Shown here one piece after another: positions 52,773 to 64,000 of a stretch of DNA of 64,000 bases. The stretch is from Symsagittifera roscoffensis (taxonomy: Eukaryota > Xenacoelomorpha > Acoela > Convolutidae): positions 35,401,152 to 35,465,151 of the forward strand of contig NC_087066.1 of the NCBI RefSeq assembly GCF_963678635.1, written 5' to 3'. Made by a program: the position numbers and the translations under genes. The number at the start of each line of letters is the position of its first letter. The stretch's first letter is position 1. The notes under the pieces are model-generated. The model was not told where the DNA came from, made no database searches, and saw only the letters and a program-made list of their open reading frames with translations.

Positions 52773-55700
52773 CAGTGAGGCATACTGTGTAGGCAGTTTT
52801 TGAGGCATACTTCGAGGCCCACTGCGTAGGTAAACTGTGAGGCATACGTTGACAGCGGCATTTGTACTAAAAAACAGTTTTCTAAGAAACTAGTCACAAA
52901 AAGTTTTAATAAAATGTTTAGGATTTGAGATTTTGAAACGTACTGATAATTGATCTGAAGCAAGTTTCAAAATAAGTGAGGGTACTGATAGTGAGGGTAA
53001 TCATAGCATACTGTCAGGCATTTGCATACTGTTCGCATATGTGTCGGGCTGTTGAGTTGGTCGATTGTTCTCACTACGGCGGCATTTGCTCTAAAAAAAG
53101 TTTTCTAATAAAATGGTCATAAAATAACTTAGCTTTATATTTTGAGAATTGAGATTTTGGAACCTACTGATAATTGATCTGAAGTAAGTTTCAAAATAAG
53201 TGAAGGTACTGATAGCGAGGGTACTCATAGCATACTGTCAGCCATTTGCATACTGTTTGCATACTGTCGGGCGGTTGAGTTGGGCGATTGTTCTCACTAC
53301 GGCGGCATTTGCACTAAAAACACTTTTCTAATAAACTAGTCATAAAATAAATTAGCAATACATTTTGAGATTTGAGATTTTGAAACTTACTGATAATTGA
53401 TCTGAAGTAACTTTTAAAATGAGTGAGGGTACTCATAGCATACTGTCAGGCATTTGCATACTGTTTGCATACTGTCGGGTGGTTGAGTTGGACGACTGTT
53501 CTCACTACAGCGGCATTTGCACTAAGAAACAATTTTCTAATAAACTGGTCACAAAGATTTTTAATAATATATTTTGAGATTTGAGATTTTGAAACTCACT
53601 GATAATTGATCTGAAGAAGGTTTCAAAATAGGTGAGGGTACTGATAGTGAGGTTACTCATAGCATTTTGTCAGGCATTTGCATACTGTTTGCTTACTGTC
53701 GGGTGGTTGAGTTGGGGTATTGGTCTCATTACGGCGGCATTTTCACTAAAAACAGTTGCCTAACAAACTAGTCATAAAATAATTTAGCAACTCATTTTGA
53801 GATTTGAGATTTTGAAACTTACTGATAATTGATCTGAAGTAAATTTCAAAAAAAAAATAAGTGAGGGTACTGATAGTGAGGGTACTCATAGCATACTGTC
53901 AGGCATTTGCATACTGTTTGCATACTGTCGGGCGGTTGAGTTGGACGACTGTTCTCACTACGGCGGCATTTGCACTAAGAAACAATTTTCTAATAAACTG
54001 GTCACAAAGATTTTTAATAATATATTTTGAGATTTGAGATTTTGAAACTCACTGATAATTGATCTGAAGTAGGATTCAAAATAGGTGAGGGTACTGATAG
54101 TGAGGTTACTCATAGCATACTGTCAGCCATTTGCATACTGTTTGCATACTGTCGGGCGGTTGAGTTGGGCGATTGTTCTCACTACGGCGGCATTTGCACT
54201 AAAAACACTTTTCTAATAAACTAGTCATAAAATAAATTAGCAATACATTTTGAGATTTGAGATTTTGAAACTTACTGATAATTGATCTGAAGTAACTTTT
54301 AAAATGAGTGAGGGTACTCATAGCATACTGTCAGGCATTTGCATACTGTTTGCATACTGTCGGGTGGTTGAGTTGGACGACTGTTCTCACTACGGCGGCA
54401 TTTGCACTAAGAAACAATTTTCTAATAAACTGGTCACAAAGATTTTTAATAATATATTTTGAGATTTGAGATTTTGAAACTCACTGATAATTGATCTGAA
54501 GTAGGTTTTAAAATAGGTGAGGGTACTGATAGTGAGGTTACTCATAGCATTTTGTCAGGCATTTGCATACTGTTTGCATACTGTCGGGTGGTTGAGTTGG
54601 GGTATTCGTCTCATTACGGCGGCATTTTCACTAAAAACAGTTGCCTAATAAACTAGTCATAAAATAAATTAGCAATACATTTTGAGATTTGAGATTTTGA
54701 AACTTACTGATAATTGATCTGAAGTAACTTTTAAAATGAGTGAGGGTACTCATAGCATACTGTCAGGCATTTGCATACTGTTTGCATACTGTCGGGTGGT
54801 TGAGTTGGACGACTGTTCTCACTACGGCGGCATTTGCACTAAGAAACAATTTTCTAATAAACTGGTCACAAAGATTTTTAATAATATATTTTGAGATTTG
54901 AGATTTTGAAACTCACTGATAATTGATCTGAAGTAGGTTTTAAAATAGGTGAGGGTACTGATAGTGAGGTTACTCATAGCATTTTGTCAGGCATTTGCAT
55001 ACTGTTTGCATACTGTCGGGTGGTTGAGTTGGGGTATTCGTCTCATTACGGCGGCATTTTCACTAAAAACAGTTGCCTAATAAACTAGTCATAAAATAAA
55101 TTAGCAATACATTTTGAGATTTGAGATTTTGAAACTTACTGATAATTGATCTGAAGTAACTTTTAAAATGAGTGAGGGTACTCATAGCATACTGTCAGGC
55201 ATTTGCATACTGTTTGCATACTGTCGGGTGGTTGAGTTGGACGACTGTTCTCACTACGGCGGCATTTGCACTAAGAAACAATTTTCTAATAAACTGGTCA
55301 CAAAGATTTTTAATAATATATTTTGAGATTTGAGATTTTGAAACTCACTGATAATTGATCTGAAGAAGGTTTCAAAATAGGTGAGGGTACTGATAGTGAG
55401 GTTACTCATAGCATTTTGTCAGGCATTTGCATACTGTTTGCTTACTGTCGGGTGGTTGAGTTGGGGTATTGGTCTCATTACGGCGGCATTTTCACTAAAA
55501 ACAGTTGCCTAACAAACTAGTCATAAAATAATTTAGCAACTCATTTTGAGATTTGAGATTTTGAAACTTACTGATAATTGATCTGAAGTAAATTTCAAAA
55601 AAAAATAAGTGAGGGTACTGATAGTGAGGGTACTCATAGCATACTGTCAGGCATTTGCATACTGTTTGCATACTGTCGGGCGGTTGAGTTGGACGACTGT

Positions 55701-58035
55701 TCTCACTACGGCGGCATTTGCACTAAGAAACAATTTTCTAATAAACTGGTCACAAAGATTTTTAATAATATATTTTGAGATTTGAGATTTTGAAACTCAC
55801 TGATAATTGATCTGAAGTAGGATTCAAAATAGGTGAGGGTACTGATAGTGAGGTTACTCATAGCATACTGTCAGCCATTTGCATACTGTTTGCATACTGT
55901 CGGGCGGTTGAGTTGGGCGATTGTTCTCACTACGGCGGCATTTGCACTAAAAACACTTTTCTAATAAACTAGTCATAAAATAAATTAGCAATACATTTTG
56001 AGATTTGAGATTTTGAAACTTACTGATAATTGATCTGAAGTAACTTTTAAAATGAGTGAGGGTACTCATAGCATACTGTCAGGCATTTGCATACTGTTTG
56101 CATACTGTCGGGTGGTTGAGTTGGACGACTGTTCTCACTACGGCGGCATTTGCACTAAGAAACAATTTTCTAATAAACTGGTCACAAAGATTTTTAATAA
56201 TATATTTTGAGATTTGAGATTTTGAAACTCACTGATAATTGATCTGAAGTAGGTTTTAAAATAGGTGAGGGTACTGATAGTGAGGTTACTCATAGCATTT
56301 TGTCAGGCATTTGCATACTGTTTGCATACTGTCGGGTGGTTGAGTTGGGGTATTCGTCTCATTACGGCGGCATTTTCACTAAAAACAGTTGCCTAATAAA
56401 CTAGTCATAAAATAATTTAGCAACTCATTTTGAGATTTGAGATTTTGAAACTTACTGATAATTGATCTGAAGTAAATTTCAAAAAAAAATAAGTGAGGGT
56501 ACTGATAGTGAGGGTACTCATAGCATACTGTCAGGCATTTGCATACTGTTTGCATACTGTCGGGCGGTTGAGTTGGACGTCTGTTCTCACTACGGCGGCA
56601 TTTGCACTAAGAAACAATTTTCTAATAAACTGGTCACAAAGTTTTTTTAACAATAAATTTTGAGATTTGAGATTTTGAAACTCACTGATAATTGATCTGA
56701 AGTAGGTTTCAAAATAGGTGAGGGTACTGATAGTGAGGTTACTCATAGCATTTTGTCAGGCATTTGCATACTGTTTGCATACTGTCGGGTGGTTGAGTTG
56801 GGGTATTGGTCTCATTACGGCGGCATTTTCACTAAAAACAGTTGCCTAATAAACTAGTCATAAAATAATTTAGCAACTCATTTTGAGATTTGAGATTTTG
56901 AAACTTACTGATAATTGATCTGAAGTAAATTTCAAAAAAAAATAAATGAGGGTACTGATAGTGAAGGTACTCATAGCACACTGTCAGGCATTTGCATACT
57001 GTTTGCATACTGTCGGGCGGTTGAGTTGGACGACTGTTCTCACTACGGCGGCATTTGCACTAAGAAACAATTTTCTAATAAACTGGTCACAAAGATTTTT
57101 AATAATATATTTTGAGATTTGAGATTTTGAAACTCACTGATAATTGATCTGAAGTAGGTTTCAAAATAGGTGAGGGTACTGATAGTGAGGTTACTCATAG
57201 CATTTTGTCAGGCATTTGCATACTGTTTGCATACTGTCGGGTGGTTGAGTTGGGGTATTGGTCTCATTAAGGCGGCATTTTCACTAAAAACAGTTGCCTA
57301 ATAAACTAGTCATAAAATAATTTAGCAACTCATTTTGAGATTTGAGATTTTGAAACTTACTGATAATTGATCTGAAGTAAATTTCAAAAAAAAATAAGTG
57401 AGGGTACTGATAGTGAGGGTACTCATAGCATACTGTCAGGCATTTGCATACTGTTTGCATACTGTCGGGTGGTTGAGTTGGGGTATTGGTCTCATTACGG
57501 CGGCATTTTCACTAAAAAGAGTTGCCTAATAAACTATTCATAAAATAATTTAGCAACTCATTTTGAGATTTGAGATTTTGAAACTTACTGATAATTGATC
57601 TGAAGTAAATTTCAAAAAAAAATAAGTGAGGGTACTGATAGTGAGGGTACTCATAGAATACTGTCAGGCATTTGCATACTGTTTGCATACTGTCGGGTGG
57701 TTGAGTTGGGGTATTGTTCTCATTACGGCGGCATGTTCACTAAAAACAGTTGCTCAAAAAACTAGTAATAAAATAATTTAGCAACTCATTTTGAGCATTG
57801 AGATTTTGAAACTTACTGATAATTGATCTGAAGTAAGTTTAAAAAAAAAATAAGTGAGGGTACTGATAGTGAGGGTACTCATAGCGTACTGTCAGGCATT
57901 TGCATACTGTTTGCATACTGTCGGGCGGTTGAGTTAGGCGATTGTTCTCATTACGGCGGCATTTGCACTAAAAAACAGTTTTCTAATAAAAATCTAGTCG
58001 TAAAATTTTTTAGCAAAGTATTTTGAGATTTGACC
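52773..58035. repeat. 222-bp satellite, array 4 (~24 monomers)
   Basis: Anchors from ~52855 to ~57950. It contains a dimeric higher-order unit of 432 bp (54661 repeats at 55093) and a larger duplicated block with 1748-bp offset: 53881 repeats at 55629, sharing private variants such as TTTGCTTACTG and TAACAAACTAG. Homology of the block runs from about 53.3 to 54.65 kb against 55.1 to 56.4 kb. Confidence 0.95.
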
Positions 58036-58463
58036 GATAAGTGGGGATTGGCTGTTTGACGATTCAAAGGTTGAGGTTCAAAGGCTGTGGCCATTGATGT
58101 AGCATCTCTTGGATGCCCCGCCTGAGTATCATAGACCCCTGATAAGGGTTCTGTACTTGGAACTTCCCTTCTGTCCGAATCGCTCGGATCGTTTCTTCCT
58201 TGGCCCGCACGACTCCTCCCTGGGCTCCCATGACTCCTGTTCCTGGAATCACTCCTCCCAGTCGCATGTGCGTCTTGCGTCGGTCGTTCGTTTGAGGTCT
58301 GTCTGTTGCCATTTGAACTTCCTCTGATGTTTGGGCCCCATGTTCTATTATCCCCTGTGGCATAGCCTGATGAACTGCCCCTGACTCTAGTGGATCGATA
58401 TGTCCTTCTCCTATTTTGTTGGCCATTGAAGTTCACCCTCGGCTCCCTGCCTGCACCTCCCAA
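57951..58463 (-). pseudogene. Gag-like region, Arg/Gly-rich C-terminal part (M2)
   Basis: 170 codons, near-identical to 47706-48191, with the same R/G/S/N/Q-rich composition. The end again runs into satellite sequence but in a different way, because M2 lacks about 40 bp at the junction (GATAAGTGGGGATTGG), giving a different C-terminus. Confidence 0.5.
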
Positions 58464-58481
58464 TTGCGGTTCCCTATCTTT

Positions 58482-59757
58482 TCATACACCATAGCTGCCT
58501 AGTAGCCCGTCCAACCTATCCATGATAGCCTGAGTTCGCCTCTCCATCATCGCATCTATCTTTGTGTCAAGAGTCCCAAGAGTCTGCTCTTGTTAAATTT
58601 TCAACTTCTCCATGTCATCTCTTAACCGTAACTCTCTTTGCTCCGCTTCCCTTGTCATTCGCGACAATTTCCTTCAAGCGTTTTTCGATTCTATCAACTT
58701 CTTGTCTATTGCGGTTTATTTCTTCCCGCATACTTTCTTTCTCGACGTGAACTGCTCTTTCTAGTTCACTCATTCTTATAGACATCTGTTCATTCTGTTC
58801 TCCTATGGTGCCCACTATGTTGGTCAAGGCTTCTTCAATTAATGCTCCGTTATCCACTAATGGCGTCACAAGTGGCGGTGTCACCCTGTCGATCCCAGGT
58901 AGTTTGTTGCTGGTCGAGATTTGGGCTTTGATTCTCTGCCTCGACGCCTTTACGTTATCCACCTCTGGATCCGCCGCTGCGTTGCTTAGCCCTGTGTTTC
59001 TATCCTCCTCAGTTCGCATTTCCGAATTCGTCATACTCACAAAGTCTCCTGACTGGCTTGATGTGTTTGTGGTTTTGCTTATTGTCCTCACTACACCAAA
59101 TTGGTCCATGGTGCCAGTCCCTCTGTCGGTGTATGCTTCATTCTCCTGAGTCGAACTATTGAGGCTAACTCGAGATCCAAAGTCAACTTGCTCGTCATCG
59201 TCATCTTCCTCCTTCTGAGATTCTCCTTCATCGCCTGTACTCGCTCCCATGGTAAATGGAAAGATTTTTCCGAAAGTGTTCTTCACTCTTTCTGAAAACG
59301 ATGACGACGTTGCCTGTTTCTCCGTCACGCCTGCCATCATGGTGTTGTCTGTTGGAGATCTTCTAGTTGCCACAATTTCAGTAGAGATGTCGGACAGTTC
59401 CGACAACTCCTCCCGATCCAGTGTCCCGGTGGAAATGGCAAAATCTTGGCCTTGTTCTACCGGAGTAGAATCACCCGCCAGCCTTCTGTTTCCTCTCCCC
59501 TCCGGTCCATGTATTTCCCGGTTCTCATCCATGGCCTGGTCCGGATGGACCTCTACTTCTAGCATTGCTTTTCGCTCTTCTGAGGACTTTTGACTCCTGG
59601 TCTCAACCATTCTGCCTGAAACCGTCTCCCCTTTGTCTGTCCGGGTTCGTGTGATCCTTTCCACAAAAGGGCCTTTCATTGCTTTTCTCTGTTTCTCTGG
59701 TATGAATTTCCTGGAGCTATCACTTAGTTTAGGTATCCTTGACTTGTCTAGACTCAA
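58482..59757 (-). pseudogene. Gag-like coiled-coil protein region (M2)
   Basis: 380-codon frame at 58615-59757, near-identical to M1 (for example E/D at residue 95, G/D near residue 353). It carries the same one-base frame break after RLKE. In addition, a CAA to TAA change near 58594 puts a stop in the downstream coiled-coil frame that is open in M1. Shared lesions predate the duplication and the extra stop followed it, indicating continuing decay. Confidence 0.5.
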
Positions 59758-60523
59758 TTTTAATTTATCACTTTTTTCTGCCTATACCCTCAATTCAATT
59801 GCCGGTGTCCTTTTAGTATAACTACTTATAACAATAACACAACACAATAATTTTCAAGTGTTTCTATTAAATAGTGACCACGAATCCTTGTATGTTATCA
59901 CAGTACAGCGTTTATACAATTTATTCACAAAAATTGAATTTTAGTTGTAAGATGTGAAGCTAGCGCAAAATGATGATATCAGTCTAATTAAAAGATAGTG
60001 TTCTCACTACCCAATCAAACACAAATAATATTGATTTAAAACCAGAAATAACAAAATAAGATTATTTTCTATGAAAAACGTATGTGTTTTGTACTTTTAG
60101 CCGGTCGCAATACAATAGTCGAACTTGTTTCTAAATAAAGAGCTTTCCCTGCTTGCCGCTGCACAAAACAGACAAAACTTGAAGGCAGTAATTTTCTCAA
60201 GTGGGCGTCTATTGCACCCACCGAGTCCTGCGTTACCTATGTGCCTTCGGACTGCCCGAGCTAGACCTACTAAAATCCCCAGGGCAATCACTTTTCTCAA
60301 AAACGTTTTGGATTTCAATCCACACCAATGAGTTTCACACTCTTGTTCAATTTAGACTTAGTGTCGCGAATGTCCGAGTTTAGACCTGTTTTGTTTTGGC
60401 TCGGTTTTTTGTAAAAGGCAAGTTACCAGTGCAGTCACTGCTTCCCAGCCTATCTCCTAATAACCTAATACCTTTAACTACTTTCTTTTCTGTTGTCTTC
60501 TTAGGTCTTGACAAAAAAATACC

Positions 60524-60780
60524 CCTCCGGGTTTACAAAAATAGGACCCCTCCGGATTGGTAAAAACAAGACCCTTCCGGATTGGCAAAAATAGGACCCC
60601 TCGATTGGAAAAATTGGACCCCTCCGGATTGGCAAAATTTGGACCCCTCCGGATTAGCAAAAATAGCACCCCTCCGGATTGGCAAAATTGGGACACCTCC
60701 GGATTGGCAAAATTGGGACACCTCCGGATTGGCAAAATTGGGACCCCTCCGGAATGGGACCCCTCCGGGTTTGTAAAAAT
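60524..60780. repeat. CCGGATTGG minisatellite, M2 (~11 copies)
   Basis: Same ~24-bp unit as M1, with about 11 cores. One is degenerate (CCCCTCGATTGG), and two adjacent copies read GGGACACCTCCGG. Confidence 0.85.
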
Positions 60781-63193
60781 AGCTTCTCGGGGACTTTCTA
60801 AATTTTCACCCGATACCCTTCCGGATACGTTCTCCGATGTTATTATGCTGTTTGAGCTAACTAGGAAGGGTGTATCGTCTTCCCTTAGACCCTTCCGGAT
60901 TGAAGTTAAGCCTCTTATTTGATAAATCACCCTAACGGTGAAGGGTCTTATCACTAGCCTAGTTTCGACCTGACTATGGTTTTCTGGTCCCCTTAGCCTT
61001 CCCTTTTTGTTTAGAACAGCGTAAAATTGCCTTATTCAACCATTACTACCCTTTGGTAAGGGTGCAAGGACTTTCCAAAAAATTTTTATAAAACGTGAAG
61101 GGTCTACCTTCCTGAATTGATGAATTTGTTAAAAACAACCCTAAAAAGATTTCACGTTTATTTTTTTGTATAATTGATGTTCCTATGAGTGAGCTTCTCT
61201 AATTTCTGATCTAATGGTACCAAGATCAACTGGATTTGTCCAGAAGTTCCAAAGTTATTAACCAAAACATCTTTTTTTTCTAGCTTCCGCCTAACTTTTT
61301 TCGCAATACTGTTCTTTTCGACCTAAAAATTATTGATCCGAGCTCACGAGGCCTGTATTCTTCTATTTCAATGCAAAAAAACCCGATCTAAAGTTCTCTA
61401 GCTGAAAAAATTTGCCAAAAACTATGCTATTTGGACCCCTCCGGATGGATGAATCCACTAAATCAAACACGTTAAGTTCGATTTCTCTGTAACCCGGAAG
61501 GTTATCTTAAACGGGTTTTAAAACCTGTCGATTCACTAGTGGACATTGTCCGAATAATGATTTTTACTGTCCAAACTTAAAAATTTCAAAAAACTTTCTT
61601 ATTTTATAGTGTTTCGTTTTTTCAAAAATCGCTTAAATTCGGTTTTTGATACCCAAATAGTTCCAACCATTTCTGAACTAAACTCAACCGGTTCTACCTA
61701 TTATGATAACTAAGTTACGATGTAATTCACTGATTTAGCGCTTTTTTCCGTTTCAAAAAATATAGAGATCTCAAAAACCGCAATTTGTGGGGGGATTAAA
61801 TTATCGTTTTTTTTACCCTAAAAACCGGTCCGCTTATTGTGTTTTTCACTGAAAAACGATATAAGAGTATTAAAATAGGTTGTATAAGTAATGAAACTAG
61901 AAATAGTCTACCCCTCCGGGTTTTTTCAATATCCGAATTAAGGTGCTTAACTCGGAAATTTGCAGTTCGGTGAAGGGTCACTACAGTGCAGCACTGTCGA
62001 GGCCACCACAGATTAATATCTTACTTTTTTTTACCAAAAGGGATACAAAACTTGTTAACAATACCCAACAGTCGATTGATGTTGTCCTTAGGCCCCCTCT
62101 TGTCGCTCCTTGTACTGCTTGCCGGATCAGTCTTCTTCATTAATCCCGAGTCTTCATCTAACGGTTCTGCCGGTCATGATGTTTAAAAAAATAACACCCA
62201 GGAGCGCCATAAAAACATCATGTTACATTCGCCCGGAAGTTTATATCGACGGAAAATAAAGCTAAGCTAAAAAACGAGTGGCCAGCGTTTAAGCAGATCT
62301 CTTCATGCTTTTCACTGTGCCAGTCGGTCATATTTGCAAGATTGACCTTGAGAAGTACGAACAACTTAATTTTGGGGTGAAATATAATTTTTTCAAAAAT
62401 TCGAATTGAGCCTGTCATGCTCAACTTTCTCGCGACAACTGAAAATCTCAGAAAAACAAGATCAGAACAACCGAATAACAATCGCGGAAAAGTAGTTTAA
62501 AAAAGCAGCGGGAAATTGCTAATCGCAGTTTCCAGATACAAAAGTCACACGAGAGTAGAGCTGTCCTATCCTGAAATAGAAAACAGAACGATTGCGAAAG
62601 AAGAACACATTTATTCGAAGTGAACCAGAGCGAACCTTCGGGGGAAAGGTGGACAACCGAAGTCTCCCAATGGTCCAACCCAAAACTTTAATTCTCAAGT
62701 GAAAACTCATTTCTTTGATGGAATTTATTAATAGCAAACTTCTCAAGTTATTACATTTATGCTAGAGTCGCTAGTTAATTTAGTAACTCCAATTCTCGAG
62801 TGTGCTGGTATGTGAGTACCTAATTTAGTTTTCTTGAGTGCGTTTTATAATTGTTATATTGAGGTAAGGAGAGTTTTTGGTTGATCCATCTGAAATGGAT
62901 CAAAGTTCCACTGTCTAATAAAAAGTAACTATACGGACTGTTCCGACCCTGTTTTTAACGGCGTTCGCGTATTTTAGGTATTTTGAGATCTAAGTATGGG
63001 GACGTTCTTATTTTCTATAGTGGGGGGGTATTTTGGTAGTGGCCTTTAAGCTGTAACGAGGGTTTTAGTCTCATGTCGCAAGTGCACCGAATTGGCTTCG
63101 ACTGTTCGAGGTAGAAAAACACAAGAGATAGTGCCCCTGACTCTTGAGCCAATGGTTATAGGGCCTATTTTTCTTTAACTTCATATGTGACTT
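60781..63193. other. Tail of M2
   Basis: Copy of the M1 tail with scattered substitutions and small indels; no supported gene. The word ACACCCAGGAGCGCCATAA near 62195-62220 is the left arm of an inverted repeat whose right arm lies just beyond the unit. Confidence 0.35.
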
Positions 63194-63260
63194 AAGTAGG
63201 AGACTGTTAGATAGTGTTTTTATGGCGCTCCTGGGTGTTTTTACGACATCATGACTACGG
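62170..63260. repeat. Imperfect ~45-bp inverted repeat spanning the end of M2
   Basis: GTCATGATGT, an A-rich stretch and ACACCCAGGAGCGCC plus ATAAAAACA (about 62172-62222) recur in reverse complement at about 63207-63255. The arms are about 1.0 kb apart. Only the left arm exists in M1, since M1 is cut off at 52770. Confidence 0.6.
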
Positions 63261-63658
63261 AGTCGAACCCACTTGACACAGCTCCGGGCTACATGCCCAT
63301 TCTAGAGTAACGGTGGTACTGTTCAGCGAGAACGTATAAACCTTCCGGTCATACCGTGATAGCTTTTTAAGAAAACTCGAGAAAATTTCCTGGTACGCTC
63401 TCCGAACAAGGCCTAGCTAACCGAGTAAGGGGGGGGGTAACTAGGGGGACTAAAAAACGAGCAAAAAGACAAAAAGCTAAACAAAAACCGAAAAAGAATA
63501 GAAAAAGGAACAAAAATCATAAAACAATAAAAAATGACAGCGACTTTGACACCAGATTAGTTGGATCAAACCTTTATATTAAATAAATAGTATACCCATA
63601 CTGTTTTTATAAGACCGATCTATTCGATCATTTCAGTAATTTAAAAAGGTGCCCGAGT
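63194..63658. other. Noncoding sequence to the right of M2
   Basis: Contains the right inverted-repeat arm, a perfect tRNA-type B-box word on minus (GGTTCGACTCC, 63259-63269) without a visible cloverleaf, a G run near 63430 and A-rich sequence. No gene seen. Confidence 0.35.
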
Positions 63659-64000
63659 GTGGGCGTTGTCAAGGGTTTTCAGATAGCTTGCAACTTACCT
63701 GGACCACTAGGAGACTTGACTGGAAAAGGTGAACAGCCAAGTGGGAAAGTGGTTCGCAAGAAGGGAGCCCGACAAGAACTGGACACGACAAGAGGACATC
63801 CAGCACCGACGGGACCGAACAAAGAAAGCACACAAGGGTGTTTTGTTTGGTCAATCGACGGACCACTGGGAGACTGGACTGGACCAGGTGACCAGCCAAG
63901 TGGGAAAGTGGTGCTGGCGAGAGGTGCTGGACGAGCCAAGGAGACAACCAGCACGGAATCAGAACAATCAGAAGAGGACACACAGAAGTGTTCTGGTTGA
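63659..64000 (+). repeat. 159-bp tandem repeat, open in one frame to the window edge
   Basis: GGACCACT(A/G)GGAGACT starts at 63701 and again at 63860. The two ~159-bp copies match along their length, the second running to the window edge. The plus frame reads GPLGDLTGKGEQPSGKVV and GPLGDWTGPGDQPSGKVV and ends in TGA at 63998-64000. The apparent start is GTG, so a real start is not shown. Either the last exon of a gene with peptide repeats, or a satellite that happens to be open. Confidence 0.5.

Larger units (their letters stand above)
52771..63193. repeat. Macro-unit M2 (satellite array plus gag-like region plus tail)
   Basis: Tandem copy of M1, 10.4 kb. The extra length is in the satellite array (about 24 against 14 monomers) and the CCGGATTGG minisatellite. 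Unique-sequence parts differ from M1 by only occasional bases. Similarity ends at 63193 (GACTTAAGTAGG against GACTTCAGTGAGG). Confidence 0.9.

Noticed and set aside
36380-58035. Possible CRISPR array because of regular repeats
   Set aside because: Units are ~222 bp, contiguous, with no unique spacers, in a eukaryotic context; this is a satellite.
63259-63269. Perfect B-box word on minus, suggesting a tRNA gene or tRNA-derived SINE
   Set aside because: No paired T-stem, acceptor stem or clear A-box could be found around it.

Overview
The window looks like AT-rich nuclear DNA of a ciliated metazoan, probably an invertebrate; I cannot place it more precisely. The reasons are canonical GT-AG introns, a cilium/flagellum gene (CFAP99), a class-B bHLH transcription factor, a Ty3/Gypsy LTR retrotransposon, DCLRE1C (Artemis)-related pseudogenes and long satellite arrays. 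It is not prokaryotic: there are no operons, ribosome binding sites or CRISPR arrays.

Layout. 1-996: last exon of an unidentified gene cut by the window edge. 997-6043: noncoding DNA with a CT microsatellite, a 461-bp tandem duplication and a 182-bp fold-back element. 6044-8029 (-): intronless CFAP99. About 950 bp further on, head-to-head, starts a nine-exon plus-strand gene (8982-23783). Its splice phases all agree, and its conceptual product (1006 aa) has a disordered acidic N-terminus, a RUN-like domain, a Q/N/P-rich region, an AT-hook-like patch and a bHLH-zipper. This RUN plus bHLHZip combination is the most unusual protein in the window. Its intron 2 holds a recent but defective minus-strand Ty3/Gypsy element (10596-17041; two 258-bp LTRs with one mismatch, TSD TCCCC). 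Its intron 7 carries a duplicated exon end whose splice donor has been destroyed.

23784-34640 is very AT-rich and nearly gene-free; it contains a decayed gag-pol remnant (about 28.7-30.3 kb, -), weak repeats and hairpins, and a (TA)n tract. An assembly gap of 200 N lies at 34740-34939.

34641-63193 is a repeat landscape. Three segmental units (starting at 34641, 37509 and 42078) each carry a decayed, intronless DCLRE1C fragment on the minus strand and arrays of a ~222-bp satellite. Two larger tandem units (44682-52770 and 52771-63193) each consist of a satellite array, a gag-like minus-strand reading frame without pol, a CCGGATTGG minisatellite and a shared tail. All arrays together hold roughly 55 satellite monomers, nearly all with an ATTTGCAT octamer. 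63194-64000 ends in another tandem repeat (159-bp period) that is open in one frame.

The likely functional genes are the 5' partial gene, CFAP99 and the RUN-bHLHZip gene. The rest is mobile, satellite or pseudogenic DNA.
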